The notes under the pieces were generated by a model, which ran no database searches, was not told the DNA's origin, and saw only the letters and a list, made by a program, of their open reading frames with translations. The position numbers and the translations under genes were made by a program. Of a stretch of DNA of 41,227 bases, positions 17,701 to 25,267 are shown one piece after another. The stretch's first letter is position 1. Every line of letters begins with the position of its first letter. Source of the DNA: a virus; IMG/VR virus record IMGVR_UViG_3300032093_000295, positions 1-41,227 of that record; one strand, written 5' to 3'.

Positions 17701-20008
17701 ATTTAAGGTTATTATTGGATCTGCAAACACTCTTCAAGATCGTTTTGATTCCCCAAGCCCAGATAAAGATAAGCAATTAGCAATTGGTGTAAGAACTGAT
17801 GCTAATCCCGCAGAATACTGGTTAGTTGGTAATGAGAACTTTAACATCGGTATTGGAACCACAAATCCAACATCCAAACTTCAAGTAGGAGGAACTGTAA
17901 CAGCAACAGCATTTGTCGGTGATGGTTCTGGACTCACTAATCTACCAATATCCTCAGATTTTGTAAGAACTTCTGCTGGTATTCATACTCTAGGTAATGT
18001 TGGTGTCGGAACCACCAATCCTATATCAAAACTTACAATTGATGGAGTTCTATCATTCGCTAAAGAAAATACTGTTATTGATAGTGAAAATTTAAATATC
18101 ATTGCTTCTACTGGAGTTCCTGCAGGATTTGCTGGAACTGATGTATCCGGTGGATTTGTTGGTGCTGGATATACTATTAGTGTTGGACTTTCAACATTCC
18201 CAACAGCTCCAGAATTTTTCTCAAGTTATCTGGTAAAAGGATTAAATGGAAACCTTAATGGTAAAGATGCTTCATTCAGTATTTCTAGATGGAATCCTGC
18301 TCCAAAGTTTGGGGGTATTCAATATGTTGTAGTTGATAACTATGGATATGATTTTGTAGTTGGTGAAGTTATTACAATTCCAGGAACTTCAATAGGAGGA
18401 ACTAGTCCCGGCAACGATGTAAAAGTCTACCTTAATGGAGTTGGTCCATCAAGATCACATAATATTGTTATTGGTAAGGATGCTGCTGTTGGTTTTGGAT
18501 CAACAACATTTTATGGAAACTATAATACTGTAATTGGATTTGAAGCAGGCAAATGTTCCAATACTAGTATGGACTTTCCATTTGCTAATTGGTGGGATGG
18601 TGCGGGATCTAATGTAATAATTGGACCAAAATCTGGATATTATAATCAATCATATAATAATGTTTTTATAGGAAATAAGGTAGGATATTCAAATACTACT
18701 GGATATGAAAATATATTCCTAGGATCTTGTGCTGGATATTATAATTCAACTGGTTATGGAAATAATTTTATTGGTATAAATGTCGGATATAATAACACTA
18801 CCGGTTATTATAATAACTTCTTTGGTTATGGATATTCTTCTGGAAATACCACTGGAAGTTATAATAACTTCTTTGGTTATTCTGCCGGTCAATGTAATAC
18901 GACTGGAAGTTATAACAACTTCTTTGGTTATTATACGGGATGTTCCAACACCACTGGAGAGTGCAATAACTTCTTTGGGTATCAAACAGGATATTATAAT
19001 GAAACTGGATGCAATAACAACTTCTTTGGTCAGTATGCAGGATTATGCAATACCACAGGATCCTACAATAATTTCTACGGAACTTCATCTGGATATTGTA
19101 ACACGACTGGAACTCGTAATAATTACTTTGGTAGTTTTTCTGGACTTTCTACCGCAGCATCATTTAAGGTTATTATTGGATCTGGATGCGTTCTTCAATA
19201 TCCTTTTGATTCTCCAAATCCCAATAAAGACCTTCAGTTTGCCGTTGGTGTAAGAAGTGATTCTTTCTCATCCAGGTATTGGATAACGGGTGATGAGAAT
19301 ATGAATCTGGTATTCTACAATTCAGTCATTTTTAATAATGATAATATAAAAATAGGATATTTTGCCGGATGTTGCGCTAATGGTGGCGGTAATAATGTTT
19401 TTATAGGGTATGGTGCAGGATATAATAATTCAGGAGCATCAGATAATAACTTTATAGGACAAGGTGCGGGGTATTATAACACAACAGGACAATTCAATAG
19501 CTTCTTTGGAGAGCGTTCTGGAAATTCCAATACCATAGGATGTTGTAATAGTTTCTTTGGGAGAATGTCTGGATGCTGTAATACTACAGGATCTCGCAAT
19601 AGTTTCTTCGGCACAAGATCTGGAAGTGATAATCAAACTGGAAATTATAATTTATTTTTGGGTGCTTATAGTGGAATTTCAACGGCATCTTCTAACAAAG
19701 TAATTATTGGAGTTGGTACTGTAATTAGTAGTACTAGATACCTATTTGATTCACCAGACACCACCAAAAATACTCAATTAGCAATCGGTGCAAGAACTGA
19801 TGCTAATCCAAGTAATTATTGGTTAGTAGGCGACGAAAACTTCAATGTTGGTATTGGAACCACCAATCCAACATCCAAACTAACCGTAGGTGGTGATGTT
19901 AAGGTTGGGATCAATACCTCACAAGGTGTCATTCTCACTTCTCCAAACGGAACGGCATATCGTCTAGTCGTTGATGATTCTGGTAATCTTTCTACTACAC
20001 TTGTATAA
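14750..20008 (+). CDS. Giant tail-fibre-like protein with beta-propeller-like region and beta-roll repeats (1752 aa), TTG start
   Basis: The start is a TTG reading MANQNFRVKNGLEVGNIKID, a typical N-terminus of cyanophage fibre proteins. No in-frame ATG precedes it, and an AGGGGA site lies about 10 bases upstream. Residues about 92-470 contain blade-like repeats ('DSSGNIYASGKS...FIIKLDSSG', 'DDSENIYFFTR...', 'DSNQNVYVIAP...IFKLDSSGSYVWKR') resembling SBBP/PQQ-type beta-propellers. Three blocks of 17-residue NNFFGxxxGxxNTTG repeats follow at about 679-986, 1236-1474 and 1532-1653. They are closed by the cap modules KVIIGS and [18 protein letters not shown]. The C-terminus (DVKVGINTSQGVILTSPNG...) is related to the end of the 116-aa protein at 27979. 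Probably a fibre or spike that combines an adhesive head with shaft repeats. Confidence 0.85.
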   Translation: MANQNFRVKNGLEVGNIKIDAGSGIITATKFVGDGSSLTNLPSGGGGTSDFVRTSSGIHTLGNVGVGTTSVTSVLNISSPAIGDTSNYVVTYGSFDHYAWGGIGTFSAKHFDFTTDGNNNTYVVGGLYSDYEDYNQNPLYPYRPFIVKINSSRQLVWDVSLSSTTPDYNKSSEVCGICSATNGDVIVAMKSYRYTNPVYSEEGLSQLSFVKINTSGTIQWQTTINNIQLNANELRTPTYDVANRKIFLNTDSSGNIYASGKSAAAPFIIKLDSSGSVSFSKILYNTNGPKQFVLKNGSLYWFGQVTSSGTKLRIVKFDLNGDIVWDRWFNTRTAFGYNSDSLGYTKFNIDDSENIYFFTRTLDWDSFAPFPNPSYDGYGIGYLVEKYNSNLEFQWSKKINATVTGGDGTSEIFYGIPGAIEIDSNQNVYVIAPNNNERSRHPFGYDIFKLDSSGSYVWKRFLSTPGLSYETDNNNNETDSVLISKIEIKGNYLKFVGDVRTPNVSKDILGGDSNFNRETNPQTDWIEKYNSDTISTLVANLNINGDNIGLYGSYSVEDLEITRLHEYANFTTRDRSSLVVLDVVNSSGVSTNFYPLVSNVGIGTTVGVSTFTTGSIGLSTTTLKDINGGSTFAQYENYPHLKSDTRKLFDLTISGTTKLSKLIVRDIEFSSSGQSLHTIAIGYSSGFYKNTSGRGAETDYGACYNTFIGAYTTPGLESYNPIKFNNFIGYRSGNYMSQSCYNNFIGAFTGYYSGGCYNNFFGNCAGSFTSGSSRNVFIGCRAGSFMTFSNNSVAIGAAAGGWGGGYGAWSNIFIGSYAGAKTPDNMCYYGYNDGNIFIGGGAGCRSAGNYNIFFGAYAGAYNVTGAINNFIGYHAGEFNQTGNYNNFFGCCPGPNNTTGSYNNFYGNISGFCNTTGCYNNFFGNQAGYGNTSGCGNNYFGEQSGACNTTGSYNNFYGTSSGYCNTTGTRNNYFGSFSGNSTEASFKVIIGSANTLQDRFDSPSPDKDKQLAIGVRTDANPAEYWLVGNENFNIGIGTTNPTSKLQVGGTVTATAFVGDGSGLTNLPISSDFVRTSAGIHTLGNVGVGTTNPISKLTIDGVLSFAKENTVIDSENLNIIASTGVPAGFAGTDVSGGFVGAGYTISVGLSTFPTAPEFFSSYLVKGLNGNLNGKDASFSISRWNPAPKFGGIQYVVVDNYGYDFVVGEVITIPGTSIGGTSPGNDVKVYLNGVGPSRSHNIVIGKDAAVGFGSTTFYGNYNTVIGFEAGKCSNTSMDFPFANWWDGAGSNVIIGPKSGYYNQSYNNVFIGNKVGYSNTTGYENIFLGSCAGYYNSTGYGNNFIGINVGYNNTTGYYNNFFGYGYSSGNTTGSYNNFFGYSAGQCNTTGSYNNFFGYYTGCSNTTGECNNFFGYQTGYYNETGCNNNFFGQYAGLCNTTGSYNNFYGTSSGYCNTTGTRNNYFGSFSGLSTAASFKVIIGSGCVLQYPFDSPNPNKDLQFAVGVRSDSFSSRYWITGDENMNLVFYNSVIFNNDNIKIGYFAGCCANGGGNNVFIGYGAGYNNSGASDNNFIGQGAGYYNTTGQFNSFFGERSGNSNTIGCCNSFFGRMSGCCNTTGSRNSFFGTRSGSDNQTGNYNLFLGAYSGISTASSNKVIIGVGTVISSTRYLFDSPDTTKNTQLAIGARTDANPSNYWLVGDENFNVGIGTTNPTSKLTVGGDVKVGINTSQGVILTSPNGTAYRLVVDDSGNLSTTLV
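16785..17706 (+). repeat. 17-residue beta-roll-like repeats, block D
   Basis: Units such as NNFFGNCAGSFTSGSSRN and NNFYGNISGFCNTTGCY. The first half of the block is irregular and glycine-rich, and the second half has regular NTTG cores. Edges are approximate. Confidence 0.8.
17585..19144 (+). repeat. 99-bp direct repeat pair joining the ends of blocks D and E
   Basis: Positions 17585-17683 and 19046-19144 match at 97 of 99 bases by eye (two C/T differences near the start). They encode identical residues, [20 protein letters not shown] and beyond. The copies are 1461 bp apart in the same frame, and similarity continues past them into the cap KVIIGS. The span given covers both copies. Confidence 0.88.
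18456..19170 (+). repeat. 17-residue beta-roll-like repeats, block E
   Basis: Regular NNFFGYxxGxxNTTG units with several Cys-containing variants (QCNTTG, LCNTTG, YCNTTG). The last units are nearly identical at DNA level to the end of block D. Confidence 0.83.
19344..19707 (+). repeat. 17-residue beta-roll-like repeats, block F
   Basis: A short block of about six units with FIGYGAGYNNSG, FFGERSGNSNTIG and FFGTRSGSDNQTG variants. It ends at the cap KVIIGVGT. Confidence 0.8.
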
Positions 20009-20013
20009 TTATT

Positions 20014-20733
20014 ATGGCAATTAATTTTCCAAATATACCAACACCAAATCAGGTATTTCAAGACCCAACCTCAGGTGTTACATACATCTGGGATGGATCT
20101 TCCTGGGTTGGAACAAACCCTGGTGGGGTTCTCTATGCAGAACAAGTATGGGCAGAAAACTTAACTGGTATTCATACAACTAGAAAAGTTGGAATCAATC
20201 GAACTAATCCACAATTTGAACTAGATGTATCAGGAACAACAAGAATATCTGGACTAGTTACTTGCTCATCACTCCACGTTAATACAAATACTTTCATTTC
20301 GGGAATTACTACTATAAGTTCAACACTTGATGCCAAAGAAGTCAGAATCAAATCAACAGGTGAAAAATTAACCAGAGTAAGTGGAAATCTAGTTAGATTA
20401 AATTATAATTCTGATGGTGGTAATATTGGATACTGTACTGCACCCACCGGAGATATTACACTAGAAGTAACCGGAATTCCCACAGATTCTACATTCAATG
20501 AGCACTTAATTACTTTTTCAGTAGTGGTTGAACAAACAGGTATCGCAAGAACCTGTAATACAGTGAAATTAAACGGAGTAGTTGCCGACATTAAATGGCC
20601 AGATGGAATCCCTGGTATAGGGAATACCAATTGTTATGACATCTTTAATTTTACTGGTATAAATGTAATAGGATCTGCAAGTTCTACTGCTAACTACCTT
20701 GTATTGGGACTTGTAAATGGTAACTTTAAATAA
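20014..20733 (+). CDS. Fibre-like virion protein (239 aa)
   Basis: The N-terminal 35 residues, with FPNIPTPNQVFQDPTSG and TYIWDGSSWVG, match the start of the 238-aa protein at 23053. They form a short 'YxWDGxxWxG' module common at phage fibre N-termini. A 'KVGINRTNPQFELDVSG' unit follows (an altered GIGTTNP module). The second half, 'VRLNYNSDGGNIGYCTAPTGDITLEVTG...', is a distinct C-terminal domain, probably beta-rich, ending in VLGLVNGNFK. The gene starts 5 bases after the giant fibre and ends 2 bases before the next gene. Probably a short fibre or a subunit of the neighbouring one. Confidence 0.8.
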   Translation: MAINFPNIPTPNQVFQDPTSGVTYIWDGSSWVGTNPGGVLYAEQVWAENLTGIHTTRKVGINRTNPQFELDVSGTTRISGLVTCSSLHVNTNTFISGITTISSTLDAKEVRIKSTGEKLTRVSGNLVRLNYNSDGGNIGYCTAPTGDITLEVTGIPTDSTFNEHLITFSVVVEQTGIARTCNTVKLNGVVADIKWPDGIPGIGNTNCYDIFNFTGINVIGSASSTANYLVLGLVNGNFK

Positions 20734-20735
20734 TT

Positions 20736-23030
20736 ATGCCTGCGTTTAGTACATATAATCGAAACGGATTTAATTCCAGACTTAGAGATCAGGGTATAAC
20801 TAGACAGGTTTTCTCAAGATTTGGATCAACAGCAACAACATCAACAATTTCTCGTTCTTGTGTTGCCGAAGATTCCGAGTACTCAGTCTATGTAACTTCA
20901 AAGCAATCGAGTGGAGCAACACTTGTAAATCCCATAGTCTCAAAGTTTGATAAAAAGGGCGACGAGATTTGGAGTGTCGCAATAGAGGATACTTTTTCTG
21001 CCGATAAGTATACACTATATGCTAAAAATGTTAATGTACCTCTAAATGGAACCATAAGTGTAAATGTAAATTCTTTTAGTACAATCTCATTCTGGTTTTC
21101 AAAAATTACTGCGACCGGAATTGCTCCTTCTTCAGATTTATTGGCATCAACAACCAACAGTGTTTTCTGGATCGTTATCAATAATGATCCAACTAGAAAA
21201 TACAAATTATCATTTTCGGGAAATGAAACTGATTCTGGAACATATTATCGTCAATCAATTAATAAAAATCAATATGATGCCACGAGATTTATAAATGATG
21301 TAAATTCTAATGTCATAGCACTGGGAGATACTTTTCAATTATTTTTTGAAAATACCTATAAGTATGATGAAATCCCGATTGCAATTGATGCAGCAGATGA
21401 CATTATTGTGGCATATAGATCATATAAAAATTCATCTTCTATTCTTTATAGTGATAATTTAAACGGTAGTAATTGGACGACTTATTGTGGAAGTTCTTCT
21501 AACTTTACACCAAACACAACAGATCTTCCGGCACCGAACGGAACATTTACGGCATCGAAAATAGTTAGAAATAATGTTGCAAGTTGTAATTCATCAACAT
21601 CTTGGGGTAGACTTTGGAATTCATCTTCATTAGTTTCAACCGGAACAAACTATACCATAAGCATATATGTAAGAGGTGCAGTTGGTGGAGAAGTTGTAAG
21701 TTTTGGAATTGCCGATGGAAATGCCGCTAATTATACTTTAACGACTCAATGGCAAAAGATAACCTATACGGCAAATGCACTGAGCACTTCAAGGGGGTTG
21801 CAAATATTCAGTAGTCAAACCAATATAACTTTTTATATGTGGGGTGCAAGAGTCGAGAGGACAAGTTTGATTGATACTGAAAGAAGATATAAGATATCGG
21901 TATTTAAATTGGCGAAAAACAATGGGAGTATTAAGTGGTTCAGTGAATTAAGTTTAAAATCTGATGCTTATATTGAAAGCTTTACGACTACGGCACAAAG
22001 TGATGTTAAGGCAATTACTACCGATTCAAATAAAAATATCTACTTATGTGGTAGTGCCTTTGCCGCACAAGGTCCAAATAGTGGTGTAGGAAACAATTAT
22101 GGATTTGTTACGAAATTAAATGAATATGGAAATTTAATTTGGAAGAGCTTAATGTATGCCTCTCAGGGTCCTATACCAGAATCTGCAACCGATGCGGCAC
22201 AACAAATAACTTCATTATCACTCAGCCCAGACGGGTTCCTGTATGCCTCTGGTGGGAGCACTACAGTAAATGGTGCCGGTCCTTGCCTTTATAAACTAAA
22301 CCCAACAACTGGAAACTTAGAATCTGGTTGGCCAGTAATGTACAATCTAGATGTAAGTTTAAATAAGTTTTTATTCATAACAGAAATTGATACTGACAGT
22401 GAAGGAAATATCTATGGTATTGTGGGAAACTTGGGAGAACCAGAAAGTGTGTTTGACTATTCGGTTATAAAGTTTGATTCAAATGGTAATTTATTGTGGT
22501 GCAATCGTTATGATACTAATGATACTACAGAATCGGGATATAATTTAATTATAGATAGGACAGATATAGTTTATGTATCTGGACGTTGTGATACAGTTTT
22601 AAATGATAGGCCAGGAGTACTGGGATTAAATAAGGATGGAAGTGTCGAAGGGTTTAGGAGAATACGATATAGAAGAGAACCTTTCATAGATGAAACTAGT
22701 ATTTCAATGAGAAAATCAAAAACATTCTCAACTACACTCACTAGAAATCGCCATACATTTATTTTGAATGAGACTGGATTGAATGGTTTTGTAATTGGAA
22801 TGATACAGAAAGAAAAAACGAGTGTGGGCACATATGAAACTCCTTTGGATAGATATATTGTTAGTGGATCAAATCCGATTATAACCGACATTATATCAAT
22901 TTTAATTTCTAGGGGATATTTTATAGAATATGGAACTGATAATTATATGACACAGGCATTTGGAATTTCAAATACTATATCGCCACTATTAGATCACAGA
23001 GTTCTTTCTAAAGTTGAAGTTCCACAATAA
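20736..23030 (+). CDS. Virion protein with beta-propeller-like repeats and an inserted CBM-like domain (764 aa)
   Basis: Residues about 40-85 and 385-650 contain blade-like repeats ('VSKFDKKGDEIWSVAIEDT', 'TTDSNKNIYLCGSA...FVTKLNEYGNLIWKS', 'DSEGNIYGIVGN...VIKFDSNGNLLWC') related to the propeller part of the 1752-aa fibre. Between them, residues about 235-380 ('YSDNLNGSNWT...NYTISIYVRGAVGGEVVSFGI...LTTQWQKITYTA...ITFYMWGARVER') look like a galactose-binding-like jelly roll of CBM4/9 type. There is no signal peptide. A propeller with a carbohydrate-binding insertion fits a receptor-binding virion protein. The ATG follows the previous stop by 2 bases. The domain names rest on motif resemblance only. 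Confidence 0.78.
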   Translation: MPAFSTYNRNGFNSRLRDQGITRQVFSRFGSTATTSTISRSCVAEDSEYSVYVTSKQSSGATLVNPIVSKFDKKGDEIWSVAIEDTFSADKYTLYAKNVNVPLNGTISVNVNSFSTISFWFSKITATGIAPSSDLLASTTNSVFWIVINNDPTRKYKLSFSGNETDSGTYYRQSINKNQYDATRFINDVNSNVIALGDTFQLFFENTYKYDEIPIAIDAADDIIVAYRSYKNSSSILYSDNLNGSNWTTYCGSSSNFTPNTTDLPAPNGTFTASKIVRNNVASCNSSTSWGRLWNSSSLVSTGTNYTISIYVRGAVGGEVVSFGIADGNAANYTLTTQWQKITYTANALSTSRGLQIFSSQTNITFYMWGARVERTSLIDTERRYKISVFKLAKNNGSIKWFSELSLKSDAYIESFTTTAQSDVKAITTDSNKNIYLCGSAFAAQGPNSGVGNNYGFVTKLNEYGNLIWKSLMYASQGPIPESATDAAQQITSLSLSPDGFLYASGGSTTVNGAGPCLYKLNPTTGNLESGWPVMYNLDVSLNKFLFITEIDTDSEGNIYGIVGNLGEPESVFDYSVIKFDSNGNLLWCNRYDTNDTTESGYNLIIDRTDIVYVSGRCDTVLNDRPGVLGLNKDGSVEGFRRIRYRREPFIDETSISMRKSKTFSTTLTRNRHTFILNETGLNGFVIGMIQKEKTSVGTYETPLDRYIVSGSNPIITDIISILISRGYFIEYGTDNYMTQAFGISNTISPLLDHRVLSKVEVPQ

Positions 23031-23033
23031 ATA
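23026..23033 (+). promoter_or_regulatory. Late-promoter-like octamer AATAAATA overlapping a stop codon
   Basis: AATAAATA contains the TAA stop (23028-23030) of the 764-aa gene. It ends 19 bases before the GTG start at 23053. Confidence 0.5.
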
Positions 23034-23052
23034 GAGAAAAAAGAGAATAAAT

Positions 23053-23769
23053 GTGGCAATAAATTTTCCAATTAATCCTTCACCAAACGAAAGATTTACT
23101 GATCCAGTTTCAGATAATACTTATATCTGGAATGGTGAAGGGTGGATTGGATTTTCTGCCGGTGGATTAAGCAGGGACTCTATTTGGGCAAGAGGTCCAG
23201 TAGGTATTCACACTCTCACTTCAGTAGGAATTGGGACGATTATACCCAATTATCCGGTTCATATTATTGGTGATACAAGAGTAGAAGGAACATTAATTGC
23301 CAATCAAATTAATACTATTGGAGTAGTAACTGCTCTTTGTTATTATGGAGATGCAAGATGCTTATCAAATCTTCCTGTAGGACTTCAGAGTAGGGCAGTT
23401 GTAAGTGATACTATTGCTAATATAGAGCATTTGGATACTGAATTGTATGAATTTAGTGGATTCAAGTCCTATGCTCTTATAAAGATTCAAACAAATTCTT
23501 CTGCTTGGATACGACTATATACTGATAGTGTTTCTAGATCTGCCGATGTTTCTAATAGAAGTTTAAATGAAGACCCTGTTCCTGGAAGGGGTGTGATTGC
23601 AGAAGTTGTGACGAGAGAATTTCCTTTTCAACAAACTTTTACACCATACTCTATGGGAGGAAGTTCCGAAAACCCCCCAAGTAACACCATATATGCCGCA
23701 GTTACAAATCTTTGTGGAATCACTACAGATCTAACGGTTTCATTAACAATTTTACAATTAGAGGTATAA
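23053..23769 (+). CDS. Fibre-like virion protein (238 aa), GTG start
   Basis: The start is GTG (23053-23055), reading MAINFPINPSPNERFTDPVS; this aligns with the ATG start of the 239-aa protein at 20014. An out-of-frame ATG overlaps it (23051-23053) and would give only three codons. After the 'YIWNGEGWIG' module come a 'SVGIGTIIPNYPVHIIGDTRVEG' unit and a C-terminal domain (about residues 115-238) homologous to the end of the 1305-aa fibre. The shared strings are SSAWxRLYTDSxSRS, GVIAEVxT and an 'ITTxxxVxLTIL' ending. Probably a fibre subunit. Downstream, TATAAAATA at 23765 is too irregular to call a promoter. Confidence 0.8.
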   Translation: MAINFPINPSPNERFTDPVSDNTYIWNGEGWIGFSAGGLSRDSIWARGPVGIHTLTSVGIGTIIPNYPVHIIGDTRVEGTLIANQINTIGVVTALCYYGDARCLSNLPVGLQSRAVVSDTIANIEHLDTELYEFSGFKSYALIKIQTNSSAWIRLYTDSVSRSADVSNRSLNEDPVPGRGVIAEVVTREFPFQQTFTPYSMGGSSENPPSNTIYAAVTNLCGITTDLTVSLTILQLEV

Positions 23770-23778
23770 AATAAAAAA

Positions 23779-25266
23779 ATGACAATTAGCACAAATACAG
23801 TATATGTTAATAATGGTGTTCCTGGTTGGAACAGAGCAAATGTAATGCAGGGTCTAGAATCTGCATTTTCTTGGGCAAGATTGCACGGTGAGCCATTGAC
23901 CGGATTGGTCCAATCAGTATCCGCAACTAGTGGTGGTGGAACATATAATGGTGGAGATGTAACTTGGTACGATAGAACTCAAAATACAACTTCTGGTATT
24001 GGTACTGGCGCATCATTTAAAGTTGTAAGATCTGGAGCAACAGATACTGTAACTTCAGTTGTCATAAATCGACCAGGAAGAAATTACTCTAATGGCGAAA
24101 CCCTAATTATATCTGCAGAAAATATTGGACGGGCTGTTAATGGAGCTGCTAATTTAAGTGTTACTATTAATACAATTAGGGACGGATTTGGAAATCCAGT
24201 TTCTTATGGAACAACTCAAACATTTTTTGATAAAGATTTTTCTGATGGAAATCCTTGGGGTGTTTTGAGGACTGTTCAAGATAATAGTAAGGCTTATGGG
24301 GAAACTTATTGGTATTTTAGAAATACAAGTACTAGTACGCTAGAAATAGGATCTTCCGCTAAATATCATCCATATTATAGAAGATGGGCAGGAGAACCAG
24401 GATTTGATGGGGATACTAGTGATCCGACAACAAATGGTTCTAGTGATCTTATTACAGGTGGGTCATTAAAATCTACTACAATTCAATATTCGAATGGGGA
24501 TCAGAGTTATCCTCTAGAAATTTCTTGCTTCAGATCTGGATTAGATCCGGATTTTGCTATTTTCTCGTTCAAACAACCAACTCTAGCTTCTTCAACCCTT
24601 GCAAATCAGACGTATCAAACATTCTTCTTACATAATTACACCTCAACGTTTTTTGATTTAGATGAAGTTTGGATGGAAGGAATTAGTATTGTAAGTAGAG
24701 CAAATAGTTTCCAGACATCTTTTTGTGGTGCTAATTATACCAATGGTGCTACAAATTCTCCATCATTTAGGTTTGGAGTTTATGGTAGTGTAAGTAACAA
24801 TAGTGACCATAAGATGTCACATTCTAGACGTGCAGCTGAAGCAGGATATTGGAGAGCTGGTCAAAATAGACCATGGACTCAGTATCATTCTCAAGTATAT
24901 GGAGGAACTAGTGGTTGCACTGGAGATACCACATCTAATGATTACAGTTATATTAATTATCAAACTACAACTGTAGCGACTCAAAGAATTTACTACAGAA
25001 GTAACATTTTTGATGGTACAACTCCTGATATGAATTTTAATGCTGTGATTAAGGGGTTACCCATTAGTGCAACTTATGTTCCTTGCCCATATTATTTACC
25101 AGATGATATTGTCCTGATTGATTTCTACTACCCACAATCTTCGGCATTCATCGCTCAGTTTGATACAGTTACAATTAGTCCCACAGAAGTTTATACCGTA
25201 ATTGATGCATCATATAATCAATCCGGAGCTACTAGAGGAATGTTACTCTGTGGAAGAATAATCTAA
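23779..25266 (+). CDS. Virion structural protein with inserted GxGY-type domain (495 aa)
   Basis: The N-terminus 'MTISTNTVYVNNGVPGWNRANVMQGLESAFSWARLHG' resembles an assembly domain. Residues about 45-135 ('GGGTYNGGDVTWYDR...GASFKVVRSGATDTVTSVVINRPGRNYSNGETL') are one copy of the recurrent beta domain described in the findings. The rest parallels the 343-aa protein at 5900, with NSKAYGETYWYF and the terminal 'YLPDDIVLIDFYYP' region. It looks like the same protein type enlarged by an insertion. There are no enzyme motifs. It is located among fibre genes, and the next gene starts 2 bases downstream. Confidence 0.78.
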   Translation: MTISTNTVYVNNGVPGWNRANVMQGLESAFSWARLHGEPLTGLVQSVSATSGGGTYNGGDVTWYDRTQNTTSGIGTGASFKVVRSGATDTVTSVVINRPGRNYSNGETLIISAENIGRAVNGAANLSVTINTIRDGFGNPVSYGTTQTFFDKDFSDGNPWGVLRTVQDNSKAYGETYWYFRNTSTSTLEIGSSAKYHPYYRRWAGEPGFDGDTSDPTTNGSSDLITGGSLKSTTIQYSNGDQSYPLEISCFRSGLDPDFAIFSFKQPTLASSTLANQTYQTFFLHNYTSTFFDLDEVWMEGISIVSRANSFQTSFCGANYTNGATNSPSFRFGVYGSVSNNSDHKMSHSRRAAEAGYWRAGQNRPWTQYHSQVYGGTSGCTGDTTSNDYSYINYQTTTVATQRIYYRSNIFDGTTPDMNFNAVIKGLPISATYVPCPYYLPDDIVLIDFYYPQSSAFIAQFDTVTISPTEVYTVIDASYNQSGATRGMLLCGRII

Positions 25267-25267
25267 T

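Noticed and set aside
17063-19253. Long alternative-frame proteins over the 51-bp repeats of the 1752-aa fibre, on both strands
   Set aside because: They consist of Ile/Thr/Leu-rich repeats with exactly the 51-bp period, lack start signals and lie completely inside a clear coding frame.
8295-19700. Diversity-generating retroelement acting on the fibre repeats
   Set aside because: There is no reverse transcriptase gene and no paired template and variable repeat with adenine-biased changes. Differences among units are spread over all bases, with many silent changes.
20725-20732. TTTAAATA before the 764-aa gene, and TATAAAATA at 23765, as late promoters
   Set aside because: The first lies within the last codons and stop of the preceding gene with a mismatch at the key second base. 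The second has an extra base. In AT-rich sequence such matches are expected by chance.
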